A DNA stretch of 64,000 nucleotides, from contig CP150565.1 of assembly GCA_049487715.1 (NCBI GenBank), positions 558,001 through 622,000 on the forward strand. Direction: 5' to 3'. Of this stretch, positions 1 through 9,297 are shown in pieces. Within the stretch, counting starts at the first letter, position 1, and the number at the start of each line of letters is the position of its first letter. The translations under genes and the position numbers were made by a program. The notes below the pieces were generated by a model. That model saw only the letters and a program-made list of their open reading frames with translations, was not told the DNA's origin and searched no databases. Origin of the DNA: Pycnococcus provasolii. Taxonomy: Eukaryota; Chlorophyta; Pseudoscourfieldiophyceae; Pseudoscourfieldiales.

Positions 1-1047
1 CGTCGCTGAGCGTGAGTGCGACGGCGTGCGCGTCCCCTCTTCCTATGAGTTTTGTGGGAAAGCTTGCGAGAGCCCTCACGCACGCTTCTCTCAGGTCCAC
101 CGCTTCGTGTGGCGCGGTCGACCAGGACCCTCGCCTTTCGCGCGCGCCGAGCGCGGCGGCTGACGCGCCGTCGAACATGTCCGACGCCGTTCTCGACCCT
201 CTTCGCGTCTGCACGCGCCGCGCGTTGACATCCTCTTCTGAGCTAGAAGTTTGTGCGGCCGAGGAACCTGTCGTCGTGGAGGTCTTGAACCTGTCGTCGC
301 TTGGAGGTGCGTAAGAGTGGTCCCCTTTCAGCTGGTGCGAGTGTGAGTGCATTCCGTCCTTAGGCGCTCCGTGAGCGTCGAGGTTTTGTGCATTCAACCC
401 CGGGCCCCCGGCGGCGGCAAGCGAGTTACTATGTCCGTTAGCAGCACTACCAGAGGTGGAGGAAACCTGCCGCTGAGGAAGAAGCGGCGTGTTGAGGAAA
501 CCACAGGACCCCAGCGGAGTGTCTGCACCACCACCAGGCGCAGGCACGGACGCCGCACACCCCATGTTATCCGTATAGGTATATGCGGCCGACCGACTGA
601 GCTTAAGGCCGGCGGGGCGGTGTGTTGTGATGACGGGCTGGATGACGATGCTCTTCGAAGTTCTTCTTGGCGTGGAGGGAAAGGAAAGGCTTGGCTGGAA
701 GGGGGAAGGGCGCGCCCCTAAGCACTTCCTACTTACCGGGTACCTGTTGATCCCCAGTTCAGTTTGCCTGAAAGACCATGTGGATCAACCGAGCAACATA
801 CTGTAAGAACTAAGTGGTTGCTCCAGAGGCCTGGTTCGCATGACAGCTAATGGTGTTGCCTCGCACCCCACCTCACCGCGTCACGGTTCCGTTCTAAGGT
901 CGTTAGGGTTAGTTAGGGCTAGGATTGGGGCTGCCTAGGAAGGCTAGGTGGGAAGGGAGGGCCCTTTTGGGCCATGTTAAGGTTCGGGGTTTCTTTTTGG
1001 TTTTCTATAAGGTGGCCGGGGGCCTAGAGCTGAAACCCCCATTTTTA
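1..1047. other. Unassigned 5' end of window
   Basis: No gene could be supported here. Two open frames on the plus strand (12-314 and 347-721) encode Arg/Ser/Ala-rich sequences without a recognisable domain and look like chance frames in CpG-rich DNA. The string TTAGGGTTAGTTAGGG occurs near 900-920, like the telo-box motifs seen elsewhere in the window. A partial exon of a gene lying outside the window cannot be excluded. Confidence 0.5.
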
Positions 1048-1054
1048 GAGACAT

Positions 1055-1123
1055 CAAGGGCATATTAACGTATGGGCCGGTCACTCCTACCATGGGTTGA
1101 AGCAAGGCCAGGGAACCGGGGTT
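1055..1123 (+). repeat. Left terminal inverted repeat
   Basis: This is the left arm of the transposon, matching the reverse complement of 2129-2199. It also contains the last codons and stop of the THAP-like gene, so the repeat is partly coding. Confidence 0.85.
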
Positions 1124-2022
1124 TGCCCCATGAACCCTGAGCACGACGACTTCCTTTTTTTGCGTTGTGCCATGGATGACACCCGTGCTTCTTCTGGTAA
1201 GTGCGACGTTCTCGAAGCCTCAACTGCGGCCGCTTCCTTCCTGTTGTCGACGTGGTTGTCTGCGGGGTTGGGATGAGCCTCCTCGTCACGGATGTCCTCC
1301 TCGTCACTATCAGTAAGATTCGGAAGTTCATTTGCGTCACACGCGACTAAGACGTTTGCACCGCCGCCTTGCGAAGGCGCGTGCGTCGGTTGTTGTTCGT
1401 CGCGACCACCTAGCGCCTGCTCCACCAAGTTCATCAACACCAACTTATCCTCGCTAGTCAGCTCCGAGCATTGTCTGAGCCTCTCCACCGCGGCGATGTT
1501 TATCCGATCAAGCGGTTTCATTCTCTTTCGTGGCGGTGACGAGTTCATGGTGACTTTCAAGGCGCGTGTCTCGTTGGCCGTGCACTTCTCTCGCGCGACC
1601 CAGCTATGTGCGTCCCACCTCGCGGCAACTCCCTGCGGCGGAGGCTCGCACTTCCGACTCGTTGGAACTGCGTCTTCTTTGAGCTCCCATCGCGGCTGCC
1701 TAGCCTTGGCCCATCGTGAAAACTCATCGCGAAAGAACCATGCAGTGTGCGGAAAGTGCCACGCTTTGAAGCGAGGCCGCTGTGCTGCTCGCCGCTTGCC
1801 AAGCCACCGAGCCCGAGCTTCGGGTGACGATGATGGCGTTAAGACGTCGAGCCACCTCTTTGCGCGCTCCTCATGACCTGCACTAGGCAAGAAGTGCACG
1901 GTGAGCTTGGACAACTCGTCATCTGAAGCTGCCTTGCACCACGCAAACTCGCAGCTACACACACGAGCAGCAGAAGACATTCCCGTGGAGGACACTCTCG
2001 CGCGCTGGTTGGCCGCGGCCAT
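1087..2022 (-). CDS. THAP-like domain protein carried by the transposon
   Basis: This 311-residue protein fills most of the TIR element and its stop lies inside the left TIR. Residues about 20-125 resemble a THAP zinc-dependent DNA-binding domain: an N-terminal C-x4-C pair (CEFAWC), a HFLP segment, an RAKRWLDVL helix, a WHF segment and a terminal KEDAVPTS matching the AVPTIF signature. The third cysteine usually found before HF is absent, so zinc binding may be altered. A helical region (about 165-205) could dimerise, and the acidic then basic C-terminus has no transposase catalytic domain. It may bind the element's own ends, as truncated P-element repressors do; that role is inferred. A second ATG at residue 15 is an alternative start. 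Confidence 0.6.
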   Translation of the reverse strand: MAAANQRARVSSTGMSSAARVCSCEFAWCKAASDDELSKLTVHFLPSAGHEERAKRWLDVLTPSSSPEARARWLGKRRAAQRPRFKAWHFPHTAWFFRDEFSRWAKARQPRWELKEDAVPTSRKCEPPPQGVAARWDAHSWVAREKCTANETRALKVTMNSSPPRKRMKPLDRINIAAVERLRQCSELTSEDKLVLMNLVEQALGGRDEQQPTHAPSQGGGANVLVACDANELPNLTDSDEEDIRDEEAHPNPADNHVDNRKEAAAVEASRTSHLPEEARVSSMAQRKKRKSSCSGFMGQTPVPWPCFNPW

Positions 2023-2128
2023 CGGTGGCCTTAAGACTGTCAGAATGGGACTCTTAATCTACCCTCCCCACTTCTGAGACCCTCATATTGGCCTCGAACG
2101 GGATCCCCTTTCACTGGGGGGCTCCCTA

Positions 2129-2199
2129 ACCCCGGTTCCCTGGCCTTGCTTCAACGGGGCCCAACGGGAGTGACCGGCCCATACGTTAATATGCCCTTG
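2129..2199 (-). repeat. Right terminal inverted repeat
   Basis: This is the right arm of the transposon, ending in CGTTAATATGCCCTTG and followed at once by the GAGACAT target-site duplication. Confidence 0.85.
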
Positions 2200-2695
2200 G
2201 AGACATTCCCCCTCCTCGACTACACCACCCATCCCACCGAAATGCGAATTCACCCATCGCAACAAAGGCGCGATGAGCGGCAATGCCTCCCGACCTTGGC
2301 GCCGACCAACAAAATTTGCCCACTTCCCTCCGACCTGGAGCCCCGATCAAAAAAAGGTTGCCGATGGAGAAAAAGGTTGCCCGACCTCTGGCCCCGAACA
2401 ATCCCGCAATTTTTAAACTCCCCATGAAGCGCCCCCTCCACCGACCTGTAGCCACCGACCAAGGTGTCCCCATCCATCTGTCAATTGCCCAACGGGGTTT
2501 AAAAAAAGGGGGGATGTTCCATTCTTTCTTCGACGAAAATCTCCGTTATGAGGCGCCTCGTCCTTCGACCAAAATCTCCGTTATGAGGCGCCCCTCCTCC
2601 GACCAAAATCTCCGTTATGAGGCGCCCCTCCTCCGACCAAAATCTCCGTTATGAGGCGCCCCTCCTCCGACCTGTAGCTCCGACTTAGCAAATAA
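2200..2695. other. Intergenic repeat-rich stretch
   Basis: This lies between the transposon and the broken P450 gene. It contains variants of CTCCGACC / CCCCGACCAA strings and the 34-bp tandem array listed separately. No coding signal was recognised. Confidence 0.5.
2536..2672 (+). repeat. 34-bp tandem repeat, four copies
   Basis: Units start at 2536, 2571, 2605 and 2639, each beginning AAAATCTCCGTTATGAGGCG and ending in CTCCGACC. The first copy is 35 bp and diverged at its 3' half; the last three are essentially identical. Confidence 0.9.
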
Positions 2696-3928
2696 TTAGG
2701 AGATGCAAGAGCTTCCACCCCAAGGGGTTTCAGAATTAGGGTTTCCCTGGAGGCACAGAGACCAAGTCAGCGTGAGAGCAGTGGTCTCGTGCCCAGCGAC
2801 GAATAATGTCATCATCTCGTCGCGGAGAAGGCTTGCTGGCATTGGCTCGCCCGTCTCCGCGTCTCGTGATGCAAGAAGCACCCCGAGAAGGTCAGGTGCC
2901 TCTCCGAGCTCCTCGCCGCGCCGTTTGGCAACAAGTGCGTCGAGGTAAGACGCAAGGAGGTCGTAAGCGCGGTCGTACGCAGCCTCGGAGGGTAGGGTGA
3001 CCCACTGCGGGAGAAAGAAGAGCGTGCGCCGAGTGGAATCCGCGGCGGCACCAAACACGTCTCCAATGGCCGCGCCCAATTCCTCCTGCTCGCCTTGCAC
3101 GTCCGCAGAGAATAGCGTCGTACAAGCGACGTCCATGGTGAGCGCCATGCACGCCTCGTGCACGTCGGTGGAGCCACCGTCGAAGCGCCATGCGCTGGAC
3201 GCGAGACTCCGTTCCGCGCACTCGATAAAATCCGGCGCGTACCGTTGGACAGCCTCCATGGTGAAACTTGGATTCATCGTCCTTCTTTGTCGACGCCAGA
3301 GCTCCCCCTCACTCGCAATTAGGCCGCTGCCGACGAAGCTCCGCCGCGCGGTGCCTCCGCCTCCAGCGGCGCCGCGCGCGAACATGTCTGTGTCCGCAAA
3401 CAGCCCGTTGGCGAGTTCGGCGTCATTTAAGAGCACGGCCCTTCGATTGCGGAAGCGCATTCCGACGACAGGCGTGCGCGTCGCCGCCGCATCGTCGAGG
3501 AGCTGGAGCGGTTCGTTGGCGAAGCGCGCTGCGTGCCCCACGCCGAACTCCGAGCCGGGTGCCATGGGCGGGAAGTTTGGCGCGCCGTCGAACCCGAACG
3601 CAGGGTTGCCTGCCGCGACGTCCTCCGCCTCTGTGATAACGGGCTGGAACGACTCGGCGATCGCCGTCGCCTCGCGCCTTGCCACCTCGGCCGTTTGCCG
3701 GTAGATTGCCCCCAACAGGTCATCGCGTCGTTGCGACGCGCTTAAAAAAGAAGGCGACCGACGATGACTAAGTCCACGAGAACGAGGAGAACGCCCCTGA
3801 GAGGACACGAAGGGTTGCATCACGCCTTGAGTGCGACGACTGGATCCAGGACGAGTGGGAGCCATGGCCATGGCTTGCATGTGAGAGACACATGAGGAGG
3901 AGGAGGAGGGACACGTCATCCATCGCAT
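2696..3928 (-). pseudogene. Cytochrome P450 (CYP97-like), truncated before the haem site
   Basis: This encodes the N-terminal two thirds of a microsomal/plastid-type P450. An N-terminal Ser/Arg-rich leader (from the ATG at 3928 or 3880) could be a plastid transit peptide. The conserved parts are EGELWRRQRRTMNPSFT in the C-helix region and the I-helix LFVAGHETTALTLTWSL with the oxygen-activating AGHETT. About six codons after the I-helix the similarity stops, the sequence becomes non-P450 (GNPNSETPWGG...) and a stop follows at 2696. The K-helix ExxR, the PERF segment and the haem-binding Cys loop are missing, and no plausible splice donor or downstream exon was found, so no working enzyme can be made from this copy. 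CYP97 hydroxylates carotenoids; that subfamily assignment is tentative. It is divergent from NOL10. Confidence 0.75.
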
Positions 3929-4069
3929 CGAGAAAGTTACCAAGGCTGCCAAGATCAGACGGGCTTCATGAAAACAACAAGCAAGGGACAACAACGAGCT
4001 CTGTGAGACCTACACCTGTGAGTGAGACGGATGGTATTCTTCGATTCGATTAGGGTTTATGAATACATT

Positions 4070-4110
4070 GAGATTAGGGTTAGGGTTAGTACTAGGGTTA
4101 GGTTAGTAGC
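4070..4110 (+). promoter_or_regulatory. Telo-box-like TTAGGG cluster in NOL10 leader
   Basis: GATTAGGGTTAGGGTTAGTA followed by CTAGGGTTAGG lies 80-120 bp before the NOL10 start codon. Telo-box motifs (AAACCCTAA) near transcription starts are an established promoter element of plant translation and ribosome-biogenesis genes, which fits NOL10. Function here is inferred. Confidence 0.5.
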
Positions 4111-4189
4111 CGCCGCCACCTTTCCTTTCGTTTTCCTTTTTGGTTTGGTTTGGATTCTTCCTCATAATTGTTCTGATTTGATTGGACTG

Positions 4190-6070
4190 ATGGCAACCAG
4201 CTCGTCAGGCGTGCGCGTCACAACGGCCGACAACGGCGTGCGCGTCTACAGCGTCGCCGCTGCCAAGTCGCTCCCGGAGTGGCTCCGCGAAAAACAACTC
4301 AAAACCAAACGCGCGCTCAGCCGAAGACACGCCGACTACGCCAACCGCGTCGAGCTCATACAAGACCTCGGGTTCCCGTCGTCGTGCTCGCTGCTGAAAC
4401 TTACGCCCGACGGCGCATTCTTGCTCGCGGCGGGAACCCACAAGCCGCAAATACGATGCTTCGAGCTCGGAGAGCTGTCCATGAAGTGGTCCCGACACCT
4501 CAACGCCGACGCCGTGCAAATGCAGTGCCTCTCGTCAGACTACGCGAAATTTGCCGTGCTCATGGTCGACCGAACGCTCGCACTGCACGCAAAATATGGG
4601 CAGCACTTTAGCACGCGCCTCGCGATGGCGGCACGCGATATGGCGTACGACCCGTTCGACGCCACGATGTGGTTCGTCGGACCGACCAACAGCCTGCACG
4701 CGCTAAACCTCGAGGAGGGGAGATTCGTCGAGCCGAGGCCGCTCAACGCGATGCGCGACGCGGACGGTGGAGGGGCGTGCCTCGGAATCAGCAAGCAGCA
4801 CGGACTCCTCGCCGCCGGCCGCGACGACGGACTCGTCGACATCTTCGACCCGCGTACACCGCCGGGGGGAAGCGCAGGTCCCGCCGCGCTCGACGTCGCA
4901 CCCACGGTTCGTGCGGCTCTCCTGGGAACGAACGACGTTCAGGCGCGAGGGGGCGTCATGCCCGAGGCGGTCACGCGCGTGCGCTTCGACGACGCGACGA
5001 GCTGTGCGGTGGGAACGCAGAGTGGCCACGTCCTCCTGTACGACCTGCGTCGCAAGGCTCCGCTGCACGTTAAGGACCATATGTTTGGCCAGCCAATCAC
5101 CGCGATCCGCTTCCACGAACCTCATCTCGGCGCCGCGGCTGCATCAGATGGATCGTTCGGGAAACTCGTCGTTTCCTCGGACACGCGCGCGGTGCGGCTG
5201 TGGAGTGCCGTCGACGGTCGTAATTACACGACGATCGAGGCGGGTCGAGGCGTGGGAAGCGGCGCGTCGGCGGCGTCGGGTTCCTCGACGGCGTCCGCGC
5301 CAGCGCACATCAACACGACTTGCGTTTGGCCAGGATCTGGACTCATCTTCGCTGCCCTCGATGCGAGCACGACCGGCACATTCTTCGTTCCAAGCCTAGG
5401 CCCGGCGCCACGGTGGTGCCGATTCCTTGAGGGGCTCACAGAGGAGCTCGAGGAGACGGATGCGCCAGTGCTGTACGACGACTTCCGATTCGTGACGTCG
5501 AGCGATGTGACAATGTTAGGGCTGAATCACCTCGTGGGAACAAGCGCGCTCCGTGCTCACCTGCACGGCTATCTGATGGACGCAAGGCTGCATCGCAAGG
5601 CACTGGAGGCTACTGACCCGTTTATGCGCGAGAAGTACATTCAGCGGCAGGTGGAGTTGCAGGTGGAGAAAGAGAGACAGAGCCGAATCGTGCCCAAGGC
5701 AGCGATGAGGCAGCGCCTCAAGGCAAGCCTAGGCGGCACGGCGCCCAAGGTAAATGCAGACCTTGCAAAGCGCTTGCTCACCGTCGCAGAGGATGGCGCT
5801 GCAGCGAAGGATGGCGGCGACGACGAAGATGGCATTACCCGAAAGAAAGCTCGCAAGATGCGAGTGGCCGCGGAGGCTGCAAAGGCCGTGCTCGACGACG
5901 AACGATTCCGCGACATGTTTACAAATGAAGACTATGCCATAAATACCGAAAGTGATGAATTTCGCTCGTTACACCCGAATGCGGTTGGAGAACCAATTCG
6001 GAAGAGAAGGCAAGACAGCGACGACGAGGACGACGAGTCGAGCAGCGACGAGGACGGTGAAGACCTGTAA
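4190..6070 (+). CDS. NOL10: Nucleolar protein 10 / ENP2 homologue
   Basis: A 626-residue WD40 protein of the NOL10/Enp2 family, a component of the early small-subunit processome in the nucleolus. The start is set at 4190 (MATSSSGVRVTTADNG) because upstream in-frame sequence translates a telomere-like leader. The family N-terminus (DNGVRVYSV, then the LPEWLREK segment) and the LSMKWSRHLNADAVQMQCLSSDY stretch are clear. The beta-propeller covers roughly residues 40-420. A NUC153 motif (DERFRDMFTNEDYAINTESDEFRSLHP region) lies at about 569-595, and the protein ends in an acidic Asp/Glu/Ser tail, as in other Enp2 proteins. It converges on the LRR-ADAT1 gene, with stops only 37 bp apart, so the two transcripts probably overlap at their 3' ends. 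Confidence 0.93.
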   Translation: MATSSSGVRVTTADNGVRVYSVAAAKSLPEWLREKQLKTKRALSRRHADYANRVELIQDLGFPSSCSLLKLTPDGAFLLAAGTHKPQIRCFELGELSMKWSRHLNADAVQMQCLSSDYAKFAVLMVDRTLALHAKYGQHFSTRLAMAARDMAYDPFDATMWFVGPTNSLHALNLEEGRFVEPRPLNAMRDADGGGACLGISKQHGLLAAGRDDGLVDIFDPRTPPGGSAGPAALDVAPTVRAALLGTNDVQARGGVMPEAVTRVRFDDATSCAVGTQSGHVLLYDLRRKAPLHVKDHMFGQPITAIRFHEPHLGAAAASDGSFGKLVVSSDTRAVRLWSAVDGRNYTTIEAGRGVGSGASAASGSSTASAPAHINTTCVWPGSGLIFAALDASTTGTFFVPSLGPAPRWCRFLEGLTEELEETDAPVLYDDFRFVTSSDVTMLGLNHLVGTSALRAHLHGYLMDARLHRKALEATDPFMREKYIQRQVELQVEKERQSRIVPKAAMRQRLKASLGGTAPKVNADLAKRLLTVAEDGAAAKDGGDDEDGITRKKARKMRVAAEAAKAVLDDERFRDMFTNEDYAINTESDEFRSLHPNAVGEPIRKRRQDSDDEDDESSSDEDGEDL

Positions 6071-6107
6071 CTTTTTTTGTGTAATACAATACAATGCACT
6101 TTACAAA

Positions 6108-9071
6108 TCATTGTACACAGTCAAGCCCTTGCTGCGCTTCACGCTTGCGTTGAAGGTAGTATTCGCCAGCTACGTTGGACTTGAACTTTCGATACGACGC
6201 GGGGTCATTCGGTGGCGGCACGCCAAGCACTGCACTGCGCACGCGGTCAAAGCCTCGTATTGTTGCGAGCACATCGCGCGCGACGGCAATCAAAACGGCA
6301 CGGCTCGCATGAGGCGGATGTGCCCACATCGGCCCGGGCGCGTGTAACCCTGTTCGCCCGTCGTGTACATCAGCCTGGGCACCCAAGCCGTCGAACCAGC
6401 TCGCGCACTCGTCGCCGTCACCGATACGAGAGCCGACTGTAGTGGAATCTGAGCTGTATCCCGCGCCAAGCAGAGCAGGCTCAAGACGAACATCGGTGTG
6501 CACCAGAGCCGGAGACGGCGGAACACCGTTCGACAAACTTGGGAGCAGCCAGGCAGCGGCAGCGACAGGCTTAAACTTCCTTGCGAGCACGATGGTTGCG
6601 ACGCTCACCGGAGAGTCGATGATCCCTGAAAGCAGCGCTCCCTGAAAGCCGCATGTGAGCCAGCGATACACCTTGTCGGTGCACGAGAGACTTTCTGCGG
6701 CAAAGCAAGCTCGAGGGCGCGCAAAACCCGCGCAGCCTGGTGGCGGCCAATCGCCAACCCTCTTTTTGGCAGGCGTACCCTTGCAGAGGCTGCCCGGACG
6801 ACAGGGGAGACACGTCGGCGGCATGGCGGTTGCGGGAAGAGAAGCCATACCACACGGCGAGGTGGAAATGTACAGGTGTAGGCGCAAGCCGTCACGCAGA
6901 GCCACGCCCGTGGATGTCCAAGCGAGCGCGCTTTCTCGGGTTCCAGATGACAGAGCTCGCAATTCGTTCCATAGGAAGCGGCGGAGCATGCGCGTGGCGA
7001 GTACCTCGGCGTGGCTGTCACAAACTGCGGCAAGGTTGGCACGCGCGTCAGCTTTCGCCAAACCCCTTGGAATAAATTTGGTCCCTGCACCAAGAGCAAC
7101 GCATCGCAATTCCGCTTCGGATGATGTTCTCGTCTCAAGAACGAATGCGGCAAGAACCACTTGGCCGCCGCGCCATAGCAGCGCGTGTGCGCCGGCATTT
7201 CGAAGGTACGCGGCAATGGCGCATTCGGCGATACGATCACCAAGGGTGCCGCCACTGCCATCAGAAATATCATCGTGCGACATCGGCATCGAAGCGTCGT
7301 CAAGCTGATCTAATGCAACAGACGATGCGACAGGCACACGCTCGCGCGCCATCGCCGCTGCCAATGCACCAGGGAGTGCTGCACGCGGATCGTCAACGCA
7401 TACAGAAGGTATGACACACTCAGCAGCTGCCGCGGCGTCGTCGCCAAGCGTTCCTGCATCGAATCCTGGGTTGCCGTGCCGCCAAAGCGTGTGAACGCGT
7501 CCTGTTTCGATCACACTTCGCGCGAGCGACATTGCCGCGGCATCTCCGATCGCATTGTGGTCGACGTGCAATTCCACGAGCACGCATGCGCCTGCGGTGA
7601 GCGCACTTGCCATTGCACATGCGCCAGCATCGCCTACGCCACACGAGCCAATATCCAACGATCGAAGCGGCAAGCTTCCCTTCTTCATATGTGTCGCCAG
7701 GCATTCCGCACCCGCATCTCCGATCGCCGGGTTGCTGTACGCGACGAGCTCCGTGAGCGAGTGGTGCACAGCAAGCGCGTCAGCGAGCAAGGCGATGCCT
7801 GCGGCAGATATGTCCGTGTTGTGCACGCCAAGGCTTGTCAGGTCGCACCAACGAACGCTTGCGAAGGGCGACTTTTCGATTGCGCGCACCACCTCGCGAA
7901 CTCCTGGGAGCCCCAACGGCGTGCCACCAAGCGATCGGAGCGCGTTGCACGTGCCTGCAAGAAGCGGATGCTGCGGTGCGGTAGAACGTTTGCTAAGTGA
8001 CGCGCATAGTCGATTTGCCGCCGCTGCGCCATGCATGGCGTATACCTGCGTCTTGGAGCTGGCGGTTGTCCCGTCGTCTGTGATGATGCGCACGACATGC
8101 GTATTTCGTCTCAAGGCTTCCACCATGCACTCCACACCTGCATCCGTGAGGCGTGCGCCGCACAGGCTCATGCCAAGCATTGTTGTTGTTGATGAAGATG
8201 ACGACGACGACAGTTTCATGTGCTCGGCAACCACCTCGGCATCCTCGTCGTGCAACGGCGATGGCAAGTTCACGATGCCGTCGCGATGTTCATCCTTGTT
8301 GAATGCACATTTGATTTGCTCTGAAATCGCGCGACGTGTGTTGCGATGTAAAACGCGCTTGAGGTCGTCGCTGTGTTCTGTGGAGCCGTTATTGATGTTC
8401 ACCTCCACAAGGCACGCACTTGGATTGCTCGCGGCGTCAACGAGAGACTGCACGCCGTGGTTGGTAATGGCGCCGTTTCCACGCAGGTTAAGCGTACATA
8501 TGTTCTTGAATGCCGGCGCGCGCGCTAGTGTGCGTACCGCCTCGTCGTCGAGGCTGCATGCAGAAAGGTTGAGTCTGCGTATGTGAGCGTTCGGCGACGC
8601 GAGAATGGTGCAAACGAGTGCCTGAACTCCTCCATGCGTGAACGCTTCGTTGCGACGTATCGAGACTTCCTGCAGGTTCGGCATGGTTGCGCTGACGAGT
8701 TCGAGCATGGCGTCGAGTTGGGTGGATGGCTGGAGTTTATTTTCCGACAGGTCGATGGAAGTGATGTGCTGGAAGCACGCATGATTATTTGCAGCGCAGG
8801 TGTGCAATGCGTCGTGGATCGCCGCGAGGCACATCATACTACTGCGCTCATCAAGCGCAGGTGTTGCGTTATGTGAGTGTTTGGACCCTAAACACTTGGC
8901 TGTCACGATGGAAGAGAGCTTAAGGGCGTGTTTATTTTTATTGCGTTTTTTGGTAGTACTATTATCTGTCGAGCAAACATCTGCGCACAAATCAACCACC
9001 AACACGTCAGCAACGAGTGCAGAAGCTTTGTGGAGGCACCGAGGGCATGGCGTGACAGGCGCCGACGACAT
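6108..9071 (-). CDS. LRR protein fused to ADAT1-type tRNA adenosine deaminase
   Basis: One unbroken 987-codon frame. Residues about 70-560 hold leucine-rich repeats of the ribonuclease-inhibitor/tropomodulin type (for example LRRLNLSACSLDDEAVRTLA). Residues about 600-985 are a complete A_deamin domain as in ADAT1/Tad1, which converts adenosine 37 of eukaryotic tRNA-Ala to inosine. The zinc and catalytic signatures are all visible: CDSHAEV near 687 (proton-shuttling Glu), STSPCG near 739, and LSCTDKVYRW near 795. The C-terminal SYRKFK segment is also typical. ADAT1 proteins normally lack LRRs. The fusion rests on genomic continuity; a sequencing error that removed a stop cannot be excluded. 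Telo-box strings lie 45-60 bp upstream of the start. Confidence 0.88.
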   Translation of the reverse strand: MSSAPVTPCPRCLHKASALVADVLVVDLCADVCSTDNSTTKKRNKNKHALKLSSIVTAKCLGSKHSHNATPALDERSSMMCLAAIHDALHTCAANNHACFQHITSIDLSENKLQPSTQLDAMLELVSATMPNLQEVSIRRNEAFTHGGVQALVCTILASPNAHIRRLNLSACSLDDEAVRTLARAPAFKNICTLNLRGNGAITNHGVQSLVDAASNPSACLVEVNINNGSTEHSDDLKRVLHRNTRRAISEQIKCAFNKDEHRDGIVNLPSPLHDEDAEVVAEHMKLSSSSSSSTTTMLGMSLCGARLTDAGVECMVEALRRNTHVVRIITDDGTTASSKTQVYAMHGAAAANRLCASLSKRSTAPQHPLLAGTCNALRSLGGTPLGLPGVREVVRAIEKSPFASVRWCDLTSLGVHNTDISAAGIALLADALAVHHSLTELVAYSNPAIGDAGAECLATHMKKGSLPLRSLDIGSCGVGDAGACAMASALTAGACVLVELHVDHNAIGDAAAMSLARSVIETGRVHTLWRHGNPGFDAGTLGDDAAAAAECVIPSVCVDDPRAALPGALAAAMARERVPVASSVALDQLDDASMPMSHDDISDGSGGTLGDRIAECAIAAYLRNAGAHALLWRGGQVVLAAFVLETRTSSEAELRCVALGAGTKFIPRGLAKADARANLAAVCDSHAEVLATRMLRRFLWNELRALSSGTRESALAWTSTGVALRDGLRLHLYISTSPCGMASLPATAMPPTCLPCRPGSLCKGTPAKKRVGDWPPPGCAGFARPRACFAAESLSCTDKVYRWLTCGFQGALLSGIIDSPVSVATIVLARKFKPVAAAAWLLPSLSNGVPPSPALVHTDVRLEPALLGAGYSSDSTTVGSRIGDGDECASWFDGLGAQADVHDGRTGLHAPGPMWAHPPHASRAVLIAVARDVLATIRGFDRVRSAVLGVPPPNDPASYRKFKSNVAGEYYLQRKREAQQGLDCVQ

Positions 9072-9114
9072 ACGGGGCGTCGGATTCTGGTCGGATTCCG
9101 TTCCGGGGAATCCA

Positions 9115-9134
9115 TAATTAGGGTTAGGGTTACG
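9115..9134 (-). promoter_or_regulatory. Telo-box-like element upstream of LRR-ADAT1
   Basis: AATTAGGGTTAGGGTTACG on the plus strand (CCCTAACCCTAA on the gene strand), 45-60 bp before the start codon at 9071. It is the same motif type as in the NOL10 leader; regulatory function is inferred. Confidence 0.45.
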
Positions 9135-9297
9135 CGCCCTTCCACTTGGGCTTTCTGCATTTTTCCGTTTTCTTTTTTCACAGCCTCTAGAGGTGTGTGC
9201 TTAACTACTGTACCAGTACTATACGTATAGTCGTCCCTTGTCCTCTTGTTGTGTGTGACTGTGTTGTTGTTGTCCAATGTCTTGTTCTTGTCTAGTT

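Larger units (their letters stand above)
1055..2199 (-). mobile_element. TIR DNA transposon encoding a THAP-like protein
   Basis: The left end (1055-1123) and right end (2129-2199) are inverted repeats. Reading inwards from either end the first 33 bases are identical (beginning CAAGGGCATATTAACG), then 8 or 11 unrelated bases, then 28 identical bases ending at AACCGGGGTT. The element is flanked directly by a 7-bp repeat GAGACAT (1048-1054 and 2200-2206), as expected of a target-site duplication. The 1,145-bp element holds one reading frame with a THAP-like domain, the DNA-binding fold used by P-element transposases. No catalytic transposase domain is present, so it is probably non-autonomous. 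P elements usually make 8-bp duplications, so assignment to that superfamily is an inference. Confidence 0.85.

Noticed and set aside
4068-4110. TTAGGG repeats as evidence of a chromosome end
   Set aside because: The strings are only two to four units long, degenerate, within gene promoters and present at many sites, so they fit telo-box motifs rather than telomeres.
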